A DNA stretch of 64,000 nucleotides from Pleurostoma richardsiae (taxonomy: Eukaryota > Ascomycota > Sordariomycetes > Calosphaeriales > Pleurostomataceae), in assembly GCA_030052745.1 (NCBI GenBank), contig JANBVO010000001.1:1302001-1366000 (forward strand). Direction: 5' to 3'. Below, one piece after another: positions 23,279 to 35,659 of the stretch. Positions within the stretch are counted from its first letter, which is position 1. The number at the start of each line of letters is the position of its first letter. Both the position numbers and the translations under genes were made by a program. The notes beneath the pieces are model-generated. The model searched no databases. It had not been told where the DNA came from and saw only the letters and a program-made list of their open reading frames with translations.

Positions 23279-24602
23279 AGGGTCTACCCTAGCTGGCAGA
23301 AGTGTCAACTAACAAGACTGTCTCGAAGAACGCAGGATCTCCGAATGCACGGCCACGAAGTACATTCTTAGGGATCGTAGTGACTTGGCTGGTGGCTGAG
23401 TTCACTGTCAGGTAAGAGGAAGTAGACTCGAACCGTGACTATGCGCATGAGCTTCCAAGGTCGCAAGTCAACGTCTTGCGGTGCTGTCATCTGTATCATG
23501 TCGTATTCGTGAACATCCTCTGAATCCATAGCTTTGCACGAGATAGTCATAGTCGTCCTGGGGATGCCGACCGAATGTCGAAGGCTGACGGTTTTCGAGG
23601 AATATCACCTTCCGAACACGGCCCCTATATTATCGGCTGCTTGACCGACGGCATGATCCAGATTTGTCTCTTGACTGGATATGGATGTCGCGCATCCTAG
23701 CAACGCTTGCTGCATCCACCAAGATTGTCGATTCCTTCCAAACCCGTGATCAAAAGAGATGCCTCGTATTCGCTGTGGCTTGTGAGGATCACGGGAGAGG
23801 GACGGCGAGCCAAGAGTGGTTTATCACCCGGGCGTACGGGGATCATGCAAAGCAGAGACGGGAGAAGTGACCAATGCGATGAGGCTGAAAGGCGAGAGAT
23901 AGCGATCCCCAGATTCGAGATCTCCCCTCCCGTACGTCAGATAACACGCTAGCAACGGTTCCAGATCTCCCACACCCTTTCGAGCTTTGAGTTTCGACTT
24001 CGAAATGCTCGTACTCTTATTCGACGGACGTGAAAGTCGGTCAGCCAATGTGACCGGAATCTACCTCCTCGGAACTACTTTCACAATCAATCGAGGTACG
24101 AATTTGTCAAACGGTTCCGGTTTCTCCCAGAGTCGGACCAGAGCACTTCGAGCAGCATCGCCTACCGGCAGGTGCCGCGTCTGCATGACGCGAGGGGCGA
24201 TGCTTCATCGTCAGTAGGCCCGCGGTGAAGAAAACAAGATGGTGCTGAAACCCGCAACGAATGGCATGATGCGAGCGAAGTACCGGCGTACCTCTCGAAT
24301 ACGAATACGGATCGGCCTCATGATTGGCCAGCGCCGGTGTGAACCCAATTCAAGCAGAAAGTGGAACCTTCTGATTGGTCGCCGCCCCTTTCCATGGTCC
24401 GCAGACCGCTTTCCCATGGTTCCTGGTCCCTTTTTTTCTGGACCGGCCTTTATCAACCCCTTCGAATCCCCCCTCGTGAAGCTTCACTCTGCGCACAGTG
24501 ATAAGGGCAGGGCCAGCAGGTGTCAGGATCTCCAACTCGAGCTCCTCCATTCTCGCACTTGCTTTCTCTATTCCCTCGTCCTCAATTCGTCCAACCTTCA
24601 CC
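23279..24602. other. Spacer and CYP51 promoter region
   Basis: About 1.3 kb. The 5' two thirds show nothing recognisable. The 3' third is the CYP51 promoter, with the paired CCAAT boxes listed separately and a pyrimidine-rich leader (CTCCATTCTCGCACTTGC and onward) running to the ATG. Confidence 0.6.
24323..24378 (-). promoter_or_regulatory. Paired inverted CCAAT boxes upstream of CYP51
   Basis: Two ATTGG sites (CCAAT on the minus strand) lie at 24323-24327 and 24374-24378, 51 bp apart, each in a TGATTGG context followed by GC-rich sequence. They are 225-280 bp before the CYP51 start. The CCAAT-binding complex regulates cyp51A in Aspergillus fumigatus, so a similar input here is plausible. 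I did not find a convincing sterol-regulatory element beside them. Confidence 0.45.
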
Positions 24603-26328
<1,726 letters not shown>

Positions 26329-27206
26329 ACAAACATGTTTGGCCAGGCGTTGTTGGAACGATATCACATGTATATAGAAAGCGGGCGGCGGACAGAGTCA
26401 GCCAGCTTTTTTGATAGACTCGGGAGGCTGAAAAGCCCCCTTGCCTCTAAGAGGACCTCGGTCGGCCAGAGAGGTTATACTGTAATAATTACTAATGCGT
26501 ATGATCTAAATCATTCGGACTCTCGACTCATGTACCGGGGAATTGGGGTTGTGTCAGTGAAGGTAATATGGTACTTCGCCAAGCATTTTTTGGTATGCGG
26601 CTCCTAAGTTGACAGGCCGAGGCGCAACATCTGCCCTCAACGAGGCCATCGTCCATTTTCATGTACTGTACATAATGGCCGTTGCTCGCCGCTTCCGTTC
26701 CCAGTCAAAATGCCACCTGTACCTCAACCTGAGAAGTACACGGACTAGTCAATCGTCCCTCCCCTCTGTGCGTGCAGGGATGACGCAAAAGTTCCGCACT
26801 TTGAAACATCAGGAGCCCTCAGACGGCAGCGACAATGCGCCTGCCTGCAGAAACAAATCTGGAAGGCTCGACCGACCTCGATGGAGGTACTTCACCAGTA
26901 AACAAATCTGGGTGCCTCACCGTATCCGCGTTTTCCTCGTCCTCCTCCGTCTTTACTGATTCCTCAACAGTCGCCTTCTCTGGTATGAGCGGCTGATTTC
27001 ACTAGCCGCGTGAGATTGACATCCAGCTCGCCAATCTCACCTTACGGACTTACCGGTAACGATCCCCGTCTTCAACCCTCGGGTCCCTGCATCGTGTCTC
27101 CTCTCACCTGAGGACCTTATTCTGCTCGAAACGTACCATTGCAATCCTCTATTATCTCGGTCTCGCCATTCCAATCTTCAGTCGGGCGTATTGAACTCGG
27201 CCGAAT
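26329..27206. other. Spacer between CYP51 and the DUF3074 gene
   Basis: About 0.9 kb with the CYP51 3' end and the promoter of the next gene. The region 26900-27180 has many TCCTC and CTCG pyrimidine tracts, typical of a leader. No supported gene or repeat. Confidence 0.6.
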
Positions 27207-28262
27207 ATGGCAGACACCCTCGGCCCCCTCGTTCGCCTCTGGGGCATCACAACCTCGCAGCTTCCCGCATCTTCGGCAACTCCGGCGGGACTGACTCCCT
27301 TGCTCATGTCCCTTCTCCAAGAAGCAGTGCCTTTTGTCGACTCTGCGGCTCCCAAGTCTGGGGGCGCCGCACCTGCCTGGAAGTCCAAAGGCTCCAAATC
27401 CCTTGAAGGCTCAACCGCCCGAATCCACCTCACCGAACGGGTGGTCCCGGCTGCTGAACTCAAGCTCGTTGCCGGCCGCAACCCCACTCTCCCAGCTACG
27501 CAGTCATCCGGAAAGATCTCCTCCGAGACCTGGATCTGCCGCCGTAGTGTGCATGCGGACGCGGCAGCAGCGGGAACAGCCACATGGGCTGAGTTCCTTG
27601 CCTGTATCCGCGACGCGCACGCCGAGACTGAGGTCGCTTTCACGCCCACAGTGCTGGGCTGCCGAGACGCGCTTGTCTGGGACTGCGGCACTGTTGAGAT
27701 CACCGAGGGAGGGGAGAGCTGGAGCGGCTTCACCCTGCGTGTGGAGGAGATGAAGCATCGCATCCCGAGCCCTCTTGGGAATCGCGTCTTCCCAGTAATG
27801 CAAATGGCGTGCTCGGCTGTCCCGAAGGCAGAAGGAGGAAGGGGGTTACAGGCCACCGAAGAGTTCTTGGTGGTTAGCGTACCTGTCGTCGATTTTGCCT
27901 CCGCACCTCAGGCGCTTATGAGCAAGGAGAAAGCTGTCGTTGTCGGTTCATACGTGAGCGTGGAGAGGGTGCGCAAGCTACCCAGCGGAGAGATCGAGTG
28001 GATCATGGCCACAGCGTCGGATGCAAAGGGGATACTGCCGATGTGGGTGCAGACCCGCGCGGTGCCGGGCCAGATCGCGAAGGACGTGCCGTTATTCTTG
28101 AGATGGTTGCAAGAGCACAGGAAGGGGCTTGAGGTTCCGGCCATCACAGAGGTGAAGGGCAGCAGCACGGCCGGCGGTACACCAGTTGTTGTGGCGACGA
28201 GCGGCAACACAGCCACGGATGCGACGACGAGGGAGCAACAGGAGCCGGCGTCGGAAGCCTAG
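27207..28262 (+). CDS. DUF3074 domain protein with START-like fold
   Basis: Single exon of 351 residues, ATG at 27207. It matches the fungal DUF3074 family, whose domain is related to START lipid-binding folds. Conserved blocks are TWICRRSVHADAAAAGTATW at about 107-126, EVAFTPTVLGC, and PSPLGNRVFPVMQM. These are followed by EEFLVVSVPVVDF, GSYVSVERVRKLPSGEIEW and ASDAKGILPMWVQTRAVPGQ. The last 40 residues are Ser/Thr/Ala-rich and likely disordered. There is no signal peptide or membrane span, so a soluble cytosolic protein is likely. Lipid binding is a family-level inference and no ligand is known. It follows CYP51 on the same strand, but fungal genes are rarely co-transcribed and I draw no functional link. 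Confidence 0.85.
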   Translation: MADTLGPLVRLWGITTSQLPASSATPAGLTPLLMSLLQEAVPFVDSAAPKSGGAAPAWKSKGSKSLEGSTARIHLTERVVPAAELKLVAGRNPTLPATQSSGKISSETWICRRSVHADAAAAGTATWAEFLACIRDAHAETEVAFTPTVLGCRDALVWDCGTVEITEGGESWSGFTLRVEEMKHRIPSPLGNRVFPVMQMACSAVPKAEGGRGLQATEEFLVVSVPVVDFASAPQALMSKEKAVVVGSYVSVERVRKLPSGEIEWIMATASDAKGILPMWVQTRAVPGQIAKDVPLFLRWLQEHRKGLEVPAITEVKGSSTAGGTPVVVATSGNTATDATTREQQEPASEA

Positions 28263-30416
28263 CAGGCACCGGCGCCGGGACGGCAGCCGAGACGGAGTAC
28301 TCTGGGGGACTTCTCAGGCCTAATCAAGGCCACGTTCGATCTCCCCAAATTCGAGCGTACGAGGAGATCTCCTTCTCCTTGATGCAACTGTCTGCGTTCT
28401 GTTTTGGTAATCTTGAGCCTTGAGGGGAGGATCGGGGCAACATTGCAACATTCGCTCAGGAACCCAGCGCAAGACTGGGGCTATAATGGACGTGCTCTAC
28501 AGTGTGTGAACAGGGGTAATGGACGGTTTCTTTTCTTGTCGACTCGCAGCCGTGAGGATTCTCTCACTGGACGGATATTTCTCTTCTTTGGGAAACACGC
28601 AGTCTTACACGAGGGGACTTTGAGCGCCTTGCTTTCAGAAACAAGGTGCCTAAGAGCGGAAATGCGTGGATCAAGGCCAGTTAACCCATCTACTGCGGAT
28701 GTCGTCATGTCTTCCTCAGCCCATTGCAAAATCAGATATTGCTCAAAGAAGTGAAGAATTATACAATACTGGCAGAAAGTCGCCTCACTGGTGGTCATCG
28801 AGCTGTTGCCAACTTATCGTGGAAGTACACAAGCTTCGCCTAGTTCCAACCTGAACAGGAGAGCTGTCTTGGGAACAGTATCTGCCAAGAGTTACGGTTT
28901 CCCGGGTCTATTTTGTTCCGTAATAAGTGACCATGGCTTCTTATGGGTAGTGAAGGTGACTTGCAGTCCTACTACGGTGATGCTCCTTCACATAAGCGTC
29001 ACACGCAAGAGGAGTTGATCGTGCTGAAGACTGCGTCGGTGTTCTAGTGGCTTGCATGTGTCACGTATGGCATACAAAACAGAGAGAACTCACCTGCCAC
29101 ACCTGAGGATATAATCCCTCCCAACAAGCGGCAGACATGATGGGGGAAGAGGATCAGTGTTGGGGAAGACTATGTGCGGAGTAGGGGGGTCCGGTGATGG
29201 ATGCCATATGCGGCCGTGATATGGTACCGAGCTCCAATGCACCGACAAGATGATATATGATAGGCTATAGGAGGGTCGCTACGCTCAAATACAAGCAAGC
29301 GTCCGATAGAAGGCACGCCCAGAAGCGAATGTTTTCAGCTTGGACGGCGGCATCTATGGTATGTCTTGCGAGCCCAGTCACTTCTCACTTCTACGAAGGC
29401 AGCAAGCAGCAAAGCGATTGGAGAACCTGCAAGACACGAATTGCGTGATCATCCCTGAGGCTGAAGCCACTGGAGACGGGGGTGTACGGTTGGGATAAGG
29501 TCGCGTGTGTGGCACTCCGCCTCTTCTACTCTACTATGGTACCTTGTGCCAAAGGGAGTGTTCCGAAGGGATGGGGCATGGAGAAGGGCACAACCTTGGT
29601 GGTTAACGTCACTGCGAAGCTGAACCGCAGTTTCTGCAGGGAATAGTGGGACAGGTCAGGGGGAGCAGGGTCTTGGTACGGGCGCGGCAGGACGCCATCC
29701 GGGAGCATGTCTCGCGTCAAGATCACTCATGTGGAATACCTGCCCGAAGGTAGCATTGGATGGAGCAAAGTCGGCATGCCGCCATGCGCAAGAGAAGGGG
29801 ATGGCATCGGTATTCGGTACGGAACAGGCTCCAGCTCCATGAACCCCTATCCCGGTACCGCAGAGTAGAGCGGTACGGCTCGGTACGGATCTCCCGCTAG
29901 GTTTGCCACAGCCTCACAGGGGCCGCTTTTGGGAAATAGCGCATAACCGTGGGGACGGAGGTGATATTCTTAGAGAAGATGACTGGGTGATTACCGCGAG
30001 GTGTGCCCTCCTGCGGCTGACATCGCGGGAAGCCGATGCTCGGGCGAGCATCGCTCCCCCCGACACAGAGGCAAGCCCTCCACGGAGAGGGCATGGAAAA
30101 CCGGGCTATAATTACGTTCTGCATCCATGGAACAGGTGTGGTAGAGGAGGGCCCAAGCTCGATGCTGACAGGGGTAAACATCCTTGGGCCGACCCTACTG
30201 CGGTCTACCTGAGCTCCTGAGCTTCGACACTCTCCATCATGTTCTTTATAACTATCTGCTAACCACCCTCGGCCCCCTCCATTCATTATCTGACTGGACT
30301 CTTCTGCCTGGCATGACGCTCGCTCTCTCACTTTGCCCAGTCAAGACTCGACTTCGCCTGCCCTCGAAGCCGGCCAACACGAGCGCAGAACCACATCCTG
30401 CCCGCCCCCCAGCTAC
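28263..30416. other. Spacer with CGGTACGG repeats
   Basis: About 2.2 kb. No coding frame has domain or splice support. Near 29815-29890 the word CGGTACGG occurs three times, with GGTACC between, as a local cluster. The rest is unremarkable. Confidence 0.5.
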
Positions 30417-30644
30417 ATGAACCGCGAACTCCCCAGACGAAATAGCCTGTTCCCGCATAACTTCGACTGTCCAAGCCCTGCGGCGAGGAGTCTTCCGAAC
30501 GATATCACCATGCCGGAGCTGATGGCGGAGCAGTGGTGCGCCCACCACACACTCGCCGGCTGCGCCTGCTCCAACAGGGTCCAGGCGACCGAGACGCTGT
30601 GCAGCACCTGCAAGGAGGGCAAGTGCGCCCTCGGCGCGGGGTGA
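30417..30644 (+). CDS. Possible small Cys-rich protein (hypothetical)
   Basis: Open frame of 75 residues from ATG 30417 to TGA. A second ATG at 30510 has a better context (CACCATGCC) and would give 44 residues. The C-terminal half reads EQWCAHHTLAGCACSNRVQA, then ETLCSTCKEGKCALGAG. The spacing CxxH, CxC, CxxC and C resembles a small metal-binding or disulfide-linked module. There is no signal peptide. I do not recognise a family. It sits alone in a gene-poor region and could be the last exon of a longer gene or chance. Overlapping minus-strand frames are less protein-like. Confidence 0.38.
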   Translation: MNRELPRRNSLFPHNFDCPSPAARSLPNDITMPELMAEQWCAHHTLAGCACSNRVQATETLCSTCKEGKCALGAG

Positions 30645-32305
30645 TACGAGCTGGGATAACAACAATATTGAAGAGAGCGCCGGGTGTGCAGACGCGGGGG
30701 GAACATCAAGATGTCGTGTCACATGGCCCTTTCAAGCGGGGAGTTGCCCCTGAGAACTCTGAAAGGGAAGAGATACGTGGCGAGTTCTTGCACCGGGCGT
30801 GAACTCCAAAGATGGACGACTGACCGTGTGGTCTTTACGGCCTTTCGATTGCCCGAAGGCGGCACGTCTCTTATACGGAAGCGGCTTGAGTGGTTGGAGG
30901 TTACTGTAGAATTATGGCGCGGGATATCACTGTAGGTGTATGATATGGACGGCGGAGAGGGTCTTTTTTGGCGGAGCTTGGCAGGTATAGATGGGATGTT
31001 TCAGTTGCCGGCGTGTTGGGTATCTGTCTGGTGGTGTCATGATGTATTCTCATAGAGAGGGCCATTTCGCGACGACAACAGCCCGTCGTGGTGCAAGTGT
31101 AAGAGTAGAATGAGGTGATACGATCGGGATATCGACAGGTTTTCGGTGTCTGGCGCCTGCCCTATAGTCATTCAGCTTTTCTCTCAGGGCGAGTCAAAGA
31201 GATACCGAGTTTCAACATTTGGGGGGCCGGCCAGTACCTGAAGCTATTTAAGAGTGACGCAGGGAGTGTTGTTGGTCTTGTGCCCATGCAGTCGAACTCC
31301 AACACCGAAACACAAACCAACATCGAGGAAGGGCAGTGATAAGGAACACCAATCAGCTGTGCCTACCGAGGACATGTCTGGCAATATATACAACCAACAA
31401 GCGGCCCTGGAGCAAAAAAAGTTCGCACGCCTCATCTATCCGAGGGGAAGTCGGCGCCGAAAAACTTGCCTGCGTCAGGTAGTTTTTCTCCGGTGCGGGA
31501 GTTGAACCCCCGTCTTGTCGAAATCGTTGTCGTCCTCCGATCGGCCTCGTTCACATCCTAACCGTTCCACCACGTGTCCGGGTTTGACCTGAAGTGTGTT
31601 CGGCACCCGCCACCACAGACAGTCCGGAGTGAGCTTAGGATGAGATATAACTTAAGGCCGGGGAGCGTACTAGTGTGAGGAGCGACATGTCGGATCCAAA
31701 TCGACAGTGTCGTATGCCTCAACTACATCTCCCCTTCGAACAGATACCGATTAGTACTGACTTCTCGGAAGGCCCTTGTCTCAGACCTCCGAGAACATCT
31801 ACTTTCAAGGTTAGGGCGTGGCTCGGGACTAGGTGAGCTGTATGAGTCCCATATCATGCAGACAATACGACTACACAGCATATAACCGGAAAGCTCTTTG
31901 GATACTGACATTCAACCCCGAGTGATCACGAGGGGCACGGCTACGATCACATCAGGCTGAGACACTCTTCGAATGGCACATAAACTCAGGTTGATCATTC
32001 CATTCGTGTCCAAAATGTCCAATATGTCCAAGGGTACGCAAAGAGACATATAAACTCCGCGGGCCCCAGGATGGTCCCGCGGTCGCTTCCGGTCTAACAA
32101 GATTTCCAAGATAAGGGTATTTGCCAGCCAGTAGCCAACGAATTCAAGGACGTGGCTCCCAATGGTATCAAATGTGGCCAACAAAAGTTACTCCTAACAA
32201 GCCCATCCCCGTGGAAGAATTAAAACAGCCAATGATCTGGGATCATGGCAGAGGTGAAGCGAAGCCCGCAAAGGATAGTTTGCGAGTGGGTGAGTTGGCA
32301 GCGCT
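30645..32305. other. Spacer around the tRNA-like sequence
   Basis: About 1.7 kb without a supported protein gene. It contains the tRNA-like element at 31489-31582. The words AATGTCCAA and TATGTCCAA form a small direct repeat near 32013-32031. Otherwise nothing recognisable. Confidence 0.5.
31489..31582 (-). pseudogene. Degenerate tRNA-like sequence with A- and B-box motifs
   Basis: Read on the minus strand, the segment has TGGTGGAACGG, close to the tRNA A box, and GGTTCAACTCC, matching the B box. It ends CCGCACCGGA, as in some Glu-type tRNAs. The acceptor arm pairs over only about four bases (CCGG/CCGG) with mismatches beyond. I cannot build a D stem or a clean anticodon arm, and no T-run follows on that strand. 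I therefore read it as a decayed tRNA or tRNA-derived element rather than a working gene. It is about 93 nt long. An intron-bearing tRNA that I have failed to fold remains possible. Confidence 0.38.
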
Positions 32306-32767
32306 CTACACGAGCAGAGCAATACCGGCGCCGAGGACGCTCAGCAGCATGCCATTCTGGACAAGCAGGCCGCCGGCGCCCGAGGCGGAGACAGTCGCAA
32401 TAGACGACGTCGCCGCGACGGCGGAGGTGGGGATCAGAGTTGTCTCGGTGATGGCGGGAGTGGTCGAGGGAGTCACCAAGACGGTCGTGTTGGTGTAAAC
32501 CGCAGTAGGGCCAGCAGAGGTCGTGGAGTTGGACAGGGGGAACCAGGCTGAGGTGGAGGTGTTGCTCGCAGTCGAGGTGGTGGACACCGGGACGGAGGTG
32601 GAGGTGTTGCGCGCCGGGCAGTTGGTGACGGTAGGGTTGCAGGTCGTGATCGTCACCGTCTTGAAGAGGGTGGTCGTCGAGGTGGTCGTGCCGGAGATGG
32701 TCTCCTGAGCAGCGACAAGCGAGCAGGCCGCAGCCAGGACGGTGAAGAGGATGCTTGAGGCACGCAT
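32306..32767 (-). CDS. Small secreted Ser/Thr-rich protein, probably GPI-anchored
   Basis: Single-exon frame of 153 residues with ATG at 32767. Residues 1-20 (MRASSILFTVLAAACSLVAA) are a textbook signal peptide with predicted cleavage before Gln21. The mature protein is dominated by Thr, Ser, Val and Pro, with many potential O-glycosylation sites and several N-x-S/T sequons (NTSTS, NSTTS, NTTVL). Two Cys occur in TCNPTVTNCPA. The C-terminus has small residues (SASGAGG) followed by a hydrophobic tail (LLSVLGAGIALLV), the usual GPI-attachment pattern. It is likely a cell-wall or surface protein. Low-complexity proteins like this are poorly conserved, so orthologs may be hard to find. Confidence 0.75.
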   Translation of the reverse strand: MRASSILFTVLAAACSLVAAQETISGTTTSTTTLFKTVTITTCNPTVTNCPARNTSTSVPVSTTSTASNTSTSAWFPLSNSTTSAGPTAVYTNTTVLVTPSTTPAITETTLIPTSAVAATSSIATVSASGAGGLLVQNGMLLSVLGAGIALLV

Positions 32768-34666
32768 TTTGAATGTTGTTTTCAGGGATGCGACGGAAGC
32801 TCAAGCACAGCTTATCGTTTGAAGAGTTGTAGTTGTTGGGTCGTTGAAGGCTTCTGATGAGCGACTTTGCGCAAGGATATCTCGTTGGATGATGAATGAG
32901 CGAATAACCACCGTCTAGAACAAGCCGTTTCTATCTTGATGTCCGTTTGACAAAAGAGCGTAAGTTTGCAAGATGCAAAGGAGATCGTAGTTGATCACGA
33001 AAGAGTGGAACCGGACACCGGGAAGGAGAGACTGTCGTGTGGTGTGTAAGTGGGAAGAGAGCGGGCGGTGCGAGGGCGGGAGGGAGGTGAGACTCCTTTT
33101 CTACCTTGGACCACCAGGAAGCGCAGGTTTTTCGCTGGCAAAGCTGGCAGAGCTGGGCCCACGGGCGGGCAGTCCCTCCTCGCAGGCGAGGCCCAAGTGA
33201 CAGGGCCCCAGAGACGACGCCAGCGTGATGGCGATCGGCCCAAGTGGGGCAATAAGAGAGAAGCGACAGGGGGCCGCGCAGGGAAGGCACTCCGGACCTT
33301 GCAGAAACAGTGGATCTTCCCAGGGACCGGTGCGGTGCCATTGGCTGGATCCATCCCGGCTGCAGGGCACAGGCACATGGCACTAAAAACAACAAAGAGC
33401 CAATTGTTTCACGGAAAGTGAGGGTGGGGCCGGAGACATGCTGGGTACCGCGCAGGACAAAGGCCAGCAGCCAACTTGTCTCCGCGGCTCCATGTCGCAC
33501 AGAAGTATCTCCGAAGCAGAGCAGTCGAGGGACCCCACGCCTCTGAACGTCGAGAGCAGATGCAGCCAATCACATCTCCCGAGAGACACAATTCGCGATC
33601 GTCTCCACCCGCCACGTCTTCCCACTCTGCCACTCGGCCGCTCTGCCACCTCAACAGCAGCTGCACAGATTTTCGCCGTGGCTTGTTGGCGCTCGACGGC
33701 GCACATTCGTGGCATCAAGACGGAGAGTCTGGATCTCATCTTCAGGAGAACTGGACATGACTAGCCGCCAACATTAGCCAGCTAGTTGGCTGGGCAGCGG
33801 GCTGGATGTGCCGTCCGAGTCATCTGGTCGTCCACACTACGACTAACCTTGCTAGCCTCACCGGTTGCACTAGAGCGCAAAGCCCCCATCGAGCGGCCGA
33901 CAAATGTGCAAAACCGGGGAAAGATATGCACAGTTCGATAAACCCACCAAAAGCTTAGACAAGCCCAGCAAGCTATTGATGTCGCGAGCCTCCACCTGTA
34001 ACGGCGCACCACATTTTCAAGTATCGCAAGGCCTCCGAGGTTTGCACGACGTCAACAACAATCCCCCGCGTCGTGGAATGCCTTCGCATTCGAGGCTCGC
34101 CGCGTGAGAGAGAACGCGGAGTTGTGGCGTTCTTTAGGCGCTCGTACTTCTGCAGCGCCTCATGGGATTGAAACACAAGCTCAAATTACAAGCACAAAGT
34201 CAATTTCCTCGCAACATCGTCTACCCTGCCTGTATCCGTACTCCCTACGGAGCGTGTGTGTAGAGTACTGTATTAAGGTACAGCTCCTGAGGAGTGCGTG
34301 GAGCCACGAGCGAAAATGCACACAGTAGCAGGTGCGCCAAGCTCCACAGCAATAACGGCCAATTCAAGCTAGGGATCCGTCTCAGCAGATGCAGTGATAA
34401 CCCTCAAATGAACCTCGAAGCTGCTGACGACGACGACGCGTCCAAGAGAACTTCAAAAAAGTACACCATCAAGCAGACGAGATAAACAGGATGCTCGCCG
34501 CACAATGACCCTTCCTCGTTGATGTGCTTACCAGGATAGGGGGCTCTCTGGCCCGGGCTATTTTGACGGGTGACCAGCATGTAAAAGCAATGGCCTGGAC
34601 CTTGAGCACGAGCATGTCGAGCGATGAGTCTGCAATTGCGACGGCGCCGAAACCCAGAAGCATCTA
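32768..34666. other. Spacer upstream of the GPI protein gene
   Basis: About 1.9 kb. It should hold the promoter of the minus-strand GPI protein gene at its left end and the 3' end of the coiled-coil gene at its right end. Open frames near 32931-33764 lie on both strands, overlap and have no domains. No repeats of note. Confidence 0.5.
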
Positions 34667-35659
34667 TCACAGGCGTCTTCGTCGGCGTCCTCCAACGTGC
34701 TGTCGCTGCGATGGCATGACCCGGTGATGGCACGGCGACCCTTGGACTACGGACGGTCCAGCATAGCGGGACTCGTTTCGTTCCCAGTCTGCATGGGCTG
34801 CTGGCCCGCCACCGTCTCCTGCTCCTCTCTGCTTGCGACAGCTCTCGCAAGGGCAGTCGCAAACCCCGTATCCCCGCCCCAAGCTACTACTGCTGGCTGC
34901 TACCCGACATCTAGGCGAATGGCTCGCGTTGGGCGACACCGGCTCCCCGCCTGATGGGCCTGCGGCATGGTGAGTTCGGTTGTCGAAGTTCTCGCGCATT
35001 TCTCGCTGGAGCGCTAGAACCATGTCCAGTTGCTCCTCCTTGGCCTGCCCATTCTCAATCACCTTCTGGAAGAACGCTTGCAGCTCTTGGCCTGCATCAT
35101 GAGCGCGGGCCTGGAGAAGCACTTTCTTCAGCTCCTCGTTCTCCTTGTGGGCAGCCTTGAGCTTCGCCTGCCATTGTTGCTCGTTCTGCTGAACCCTCTG
35201 CTCTTCATGCTCTGCTGCGCGTCTGGCGCGGTCCTCCTCACCCATATGCACCATCTTGTCCATTCCTGTCGATGTATGCTTGACGCCGGTCTCGATCTTG
35301 TCCAGGCGCGTGCGCACCTCCTTCATCCCTGCCTCAACCGCGTCCTTCATGGCATTGCTGCTGTCAGGCTTCCCGTCCACAACCTGGGTGGGAGGCCTGG
35401 GATCGGGCTGGGGCTTAGGCGGCACCGCCTTGGCTAGCTCGTTGGGTTGGGCTTGTCGGATGTAGTTGTCCACATCCTCTCGTCGGATCCAGCCCTCTGT
35501 CGTCCGCCAGTACTCTGCTGGCATGGTGCTGACGAGCCGGGATGAGGGCAGTTGGACGCGCCGTGCTGATAGCTGGTCACTGCTCGTCTGGGATCCCGAG
35601 TCCTTACCCTTCTTTCCCTTCTTGCTCTTCTTGCGCTGGGGAGGGGGCAGGAGGCACAT
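34667..35659 (-). CDS. Coiled-coil protein of unknown function
   Basis: Frame of 330 residues from ATG 35659. It begins with a Lys-rich patch (RKKSKKGKKGKDSG). A block reading MPAEYWRTTEGWIRREDVDN follows, then a Pro-rich linker. A long charged segment of about 95-230 has heptad-like Leu/Ala/Lys/Glu spacing (EHEEQRVQQNEQQWQAKLKA, then KENEELKKVLLQARA) and is probably a coiled coil. The C-terminus changes to a Ser/Arg/Gly-rich composition with GVCDCPCESCRKQR; this part may be read through an unrecognised intron, so the true end could differ. No signal peptide or membrane span. I do not recognise a family. The nearby genes give no hint of role. Confidence 0.55.
   Translation of the reverse strand: MCLLPPPQRKKSKKGKKGKDSGSQTSSDQLSARRVQLPSSRLVSTMPAEYWRTTEGWIRREDVDNYIRQAQPNELAKAVPPKPQPDPRPPTQVVDGKPDSSNAMKDAVEAGMKEVRTRLDKIETGVKHTSTGMDKMVHMGEEDRARRAAEHEEQRVQQNEQQWQAKLKAAHKENEELKKVLLQARAHDAGQELQAFFQKVIENGQAKEEQLDMVLALQREMRENFDNRTHHAAGPSGGEPVSPNASHSPRCRVAASSSSLGRGYGVCDCPCESCRKQRGAGDGGGPAAHADWERNESRYAGPSVVQGSPCHHRVMPSQRQHVGGRRRRRL

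Noticed and set aside
30252-30722. Minus-strand frames of 98-156 codons opposite the Cys-rich candidate
   Set aside because: No domain, Arg/Ser/Ala-rich composition, and no conserved-looking motif.
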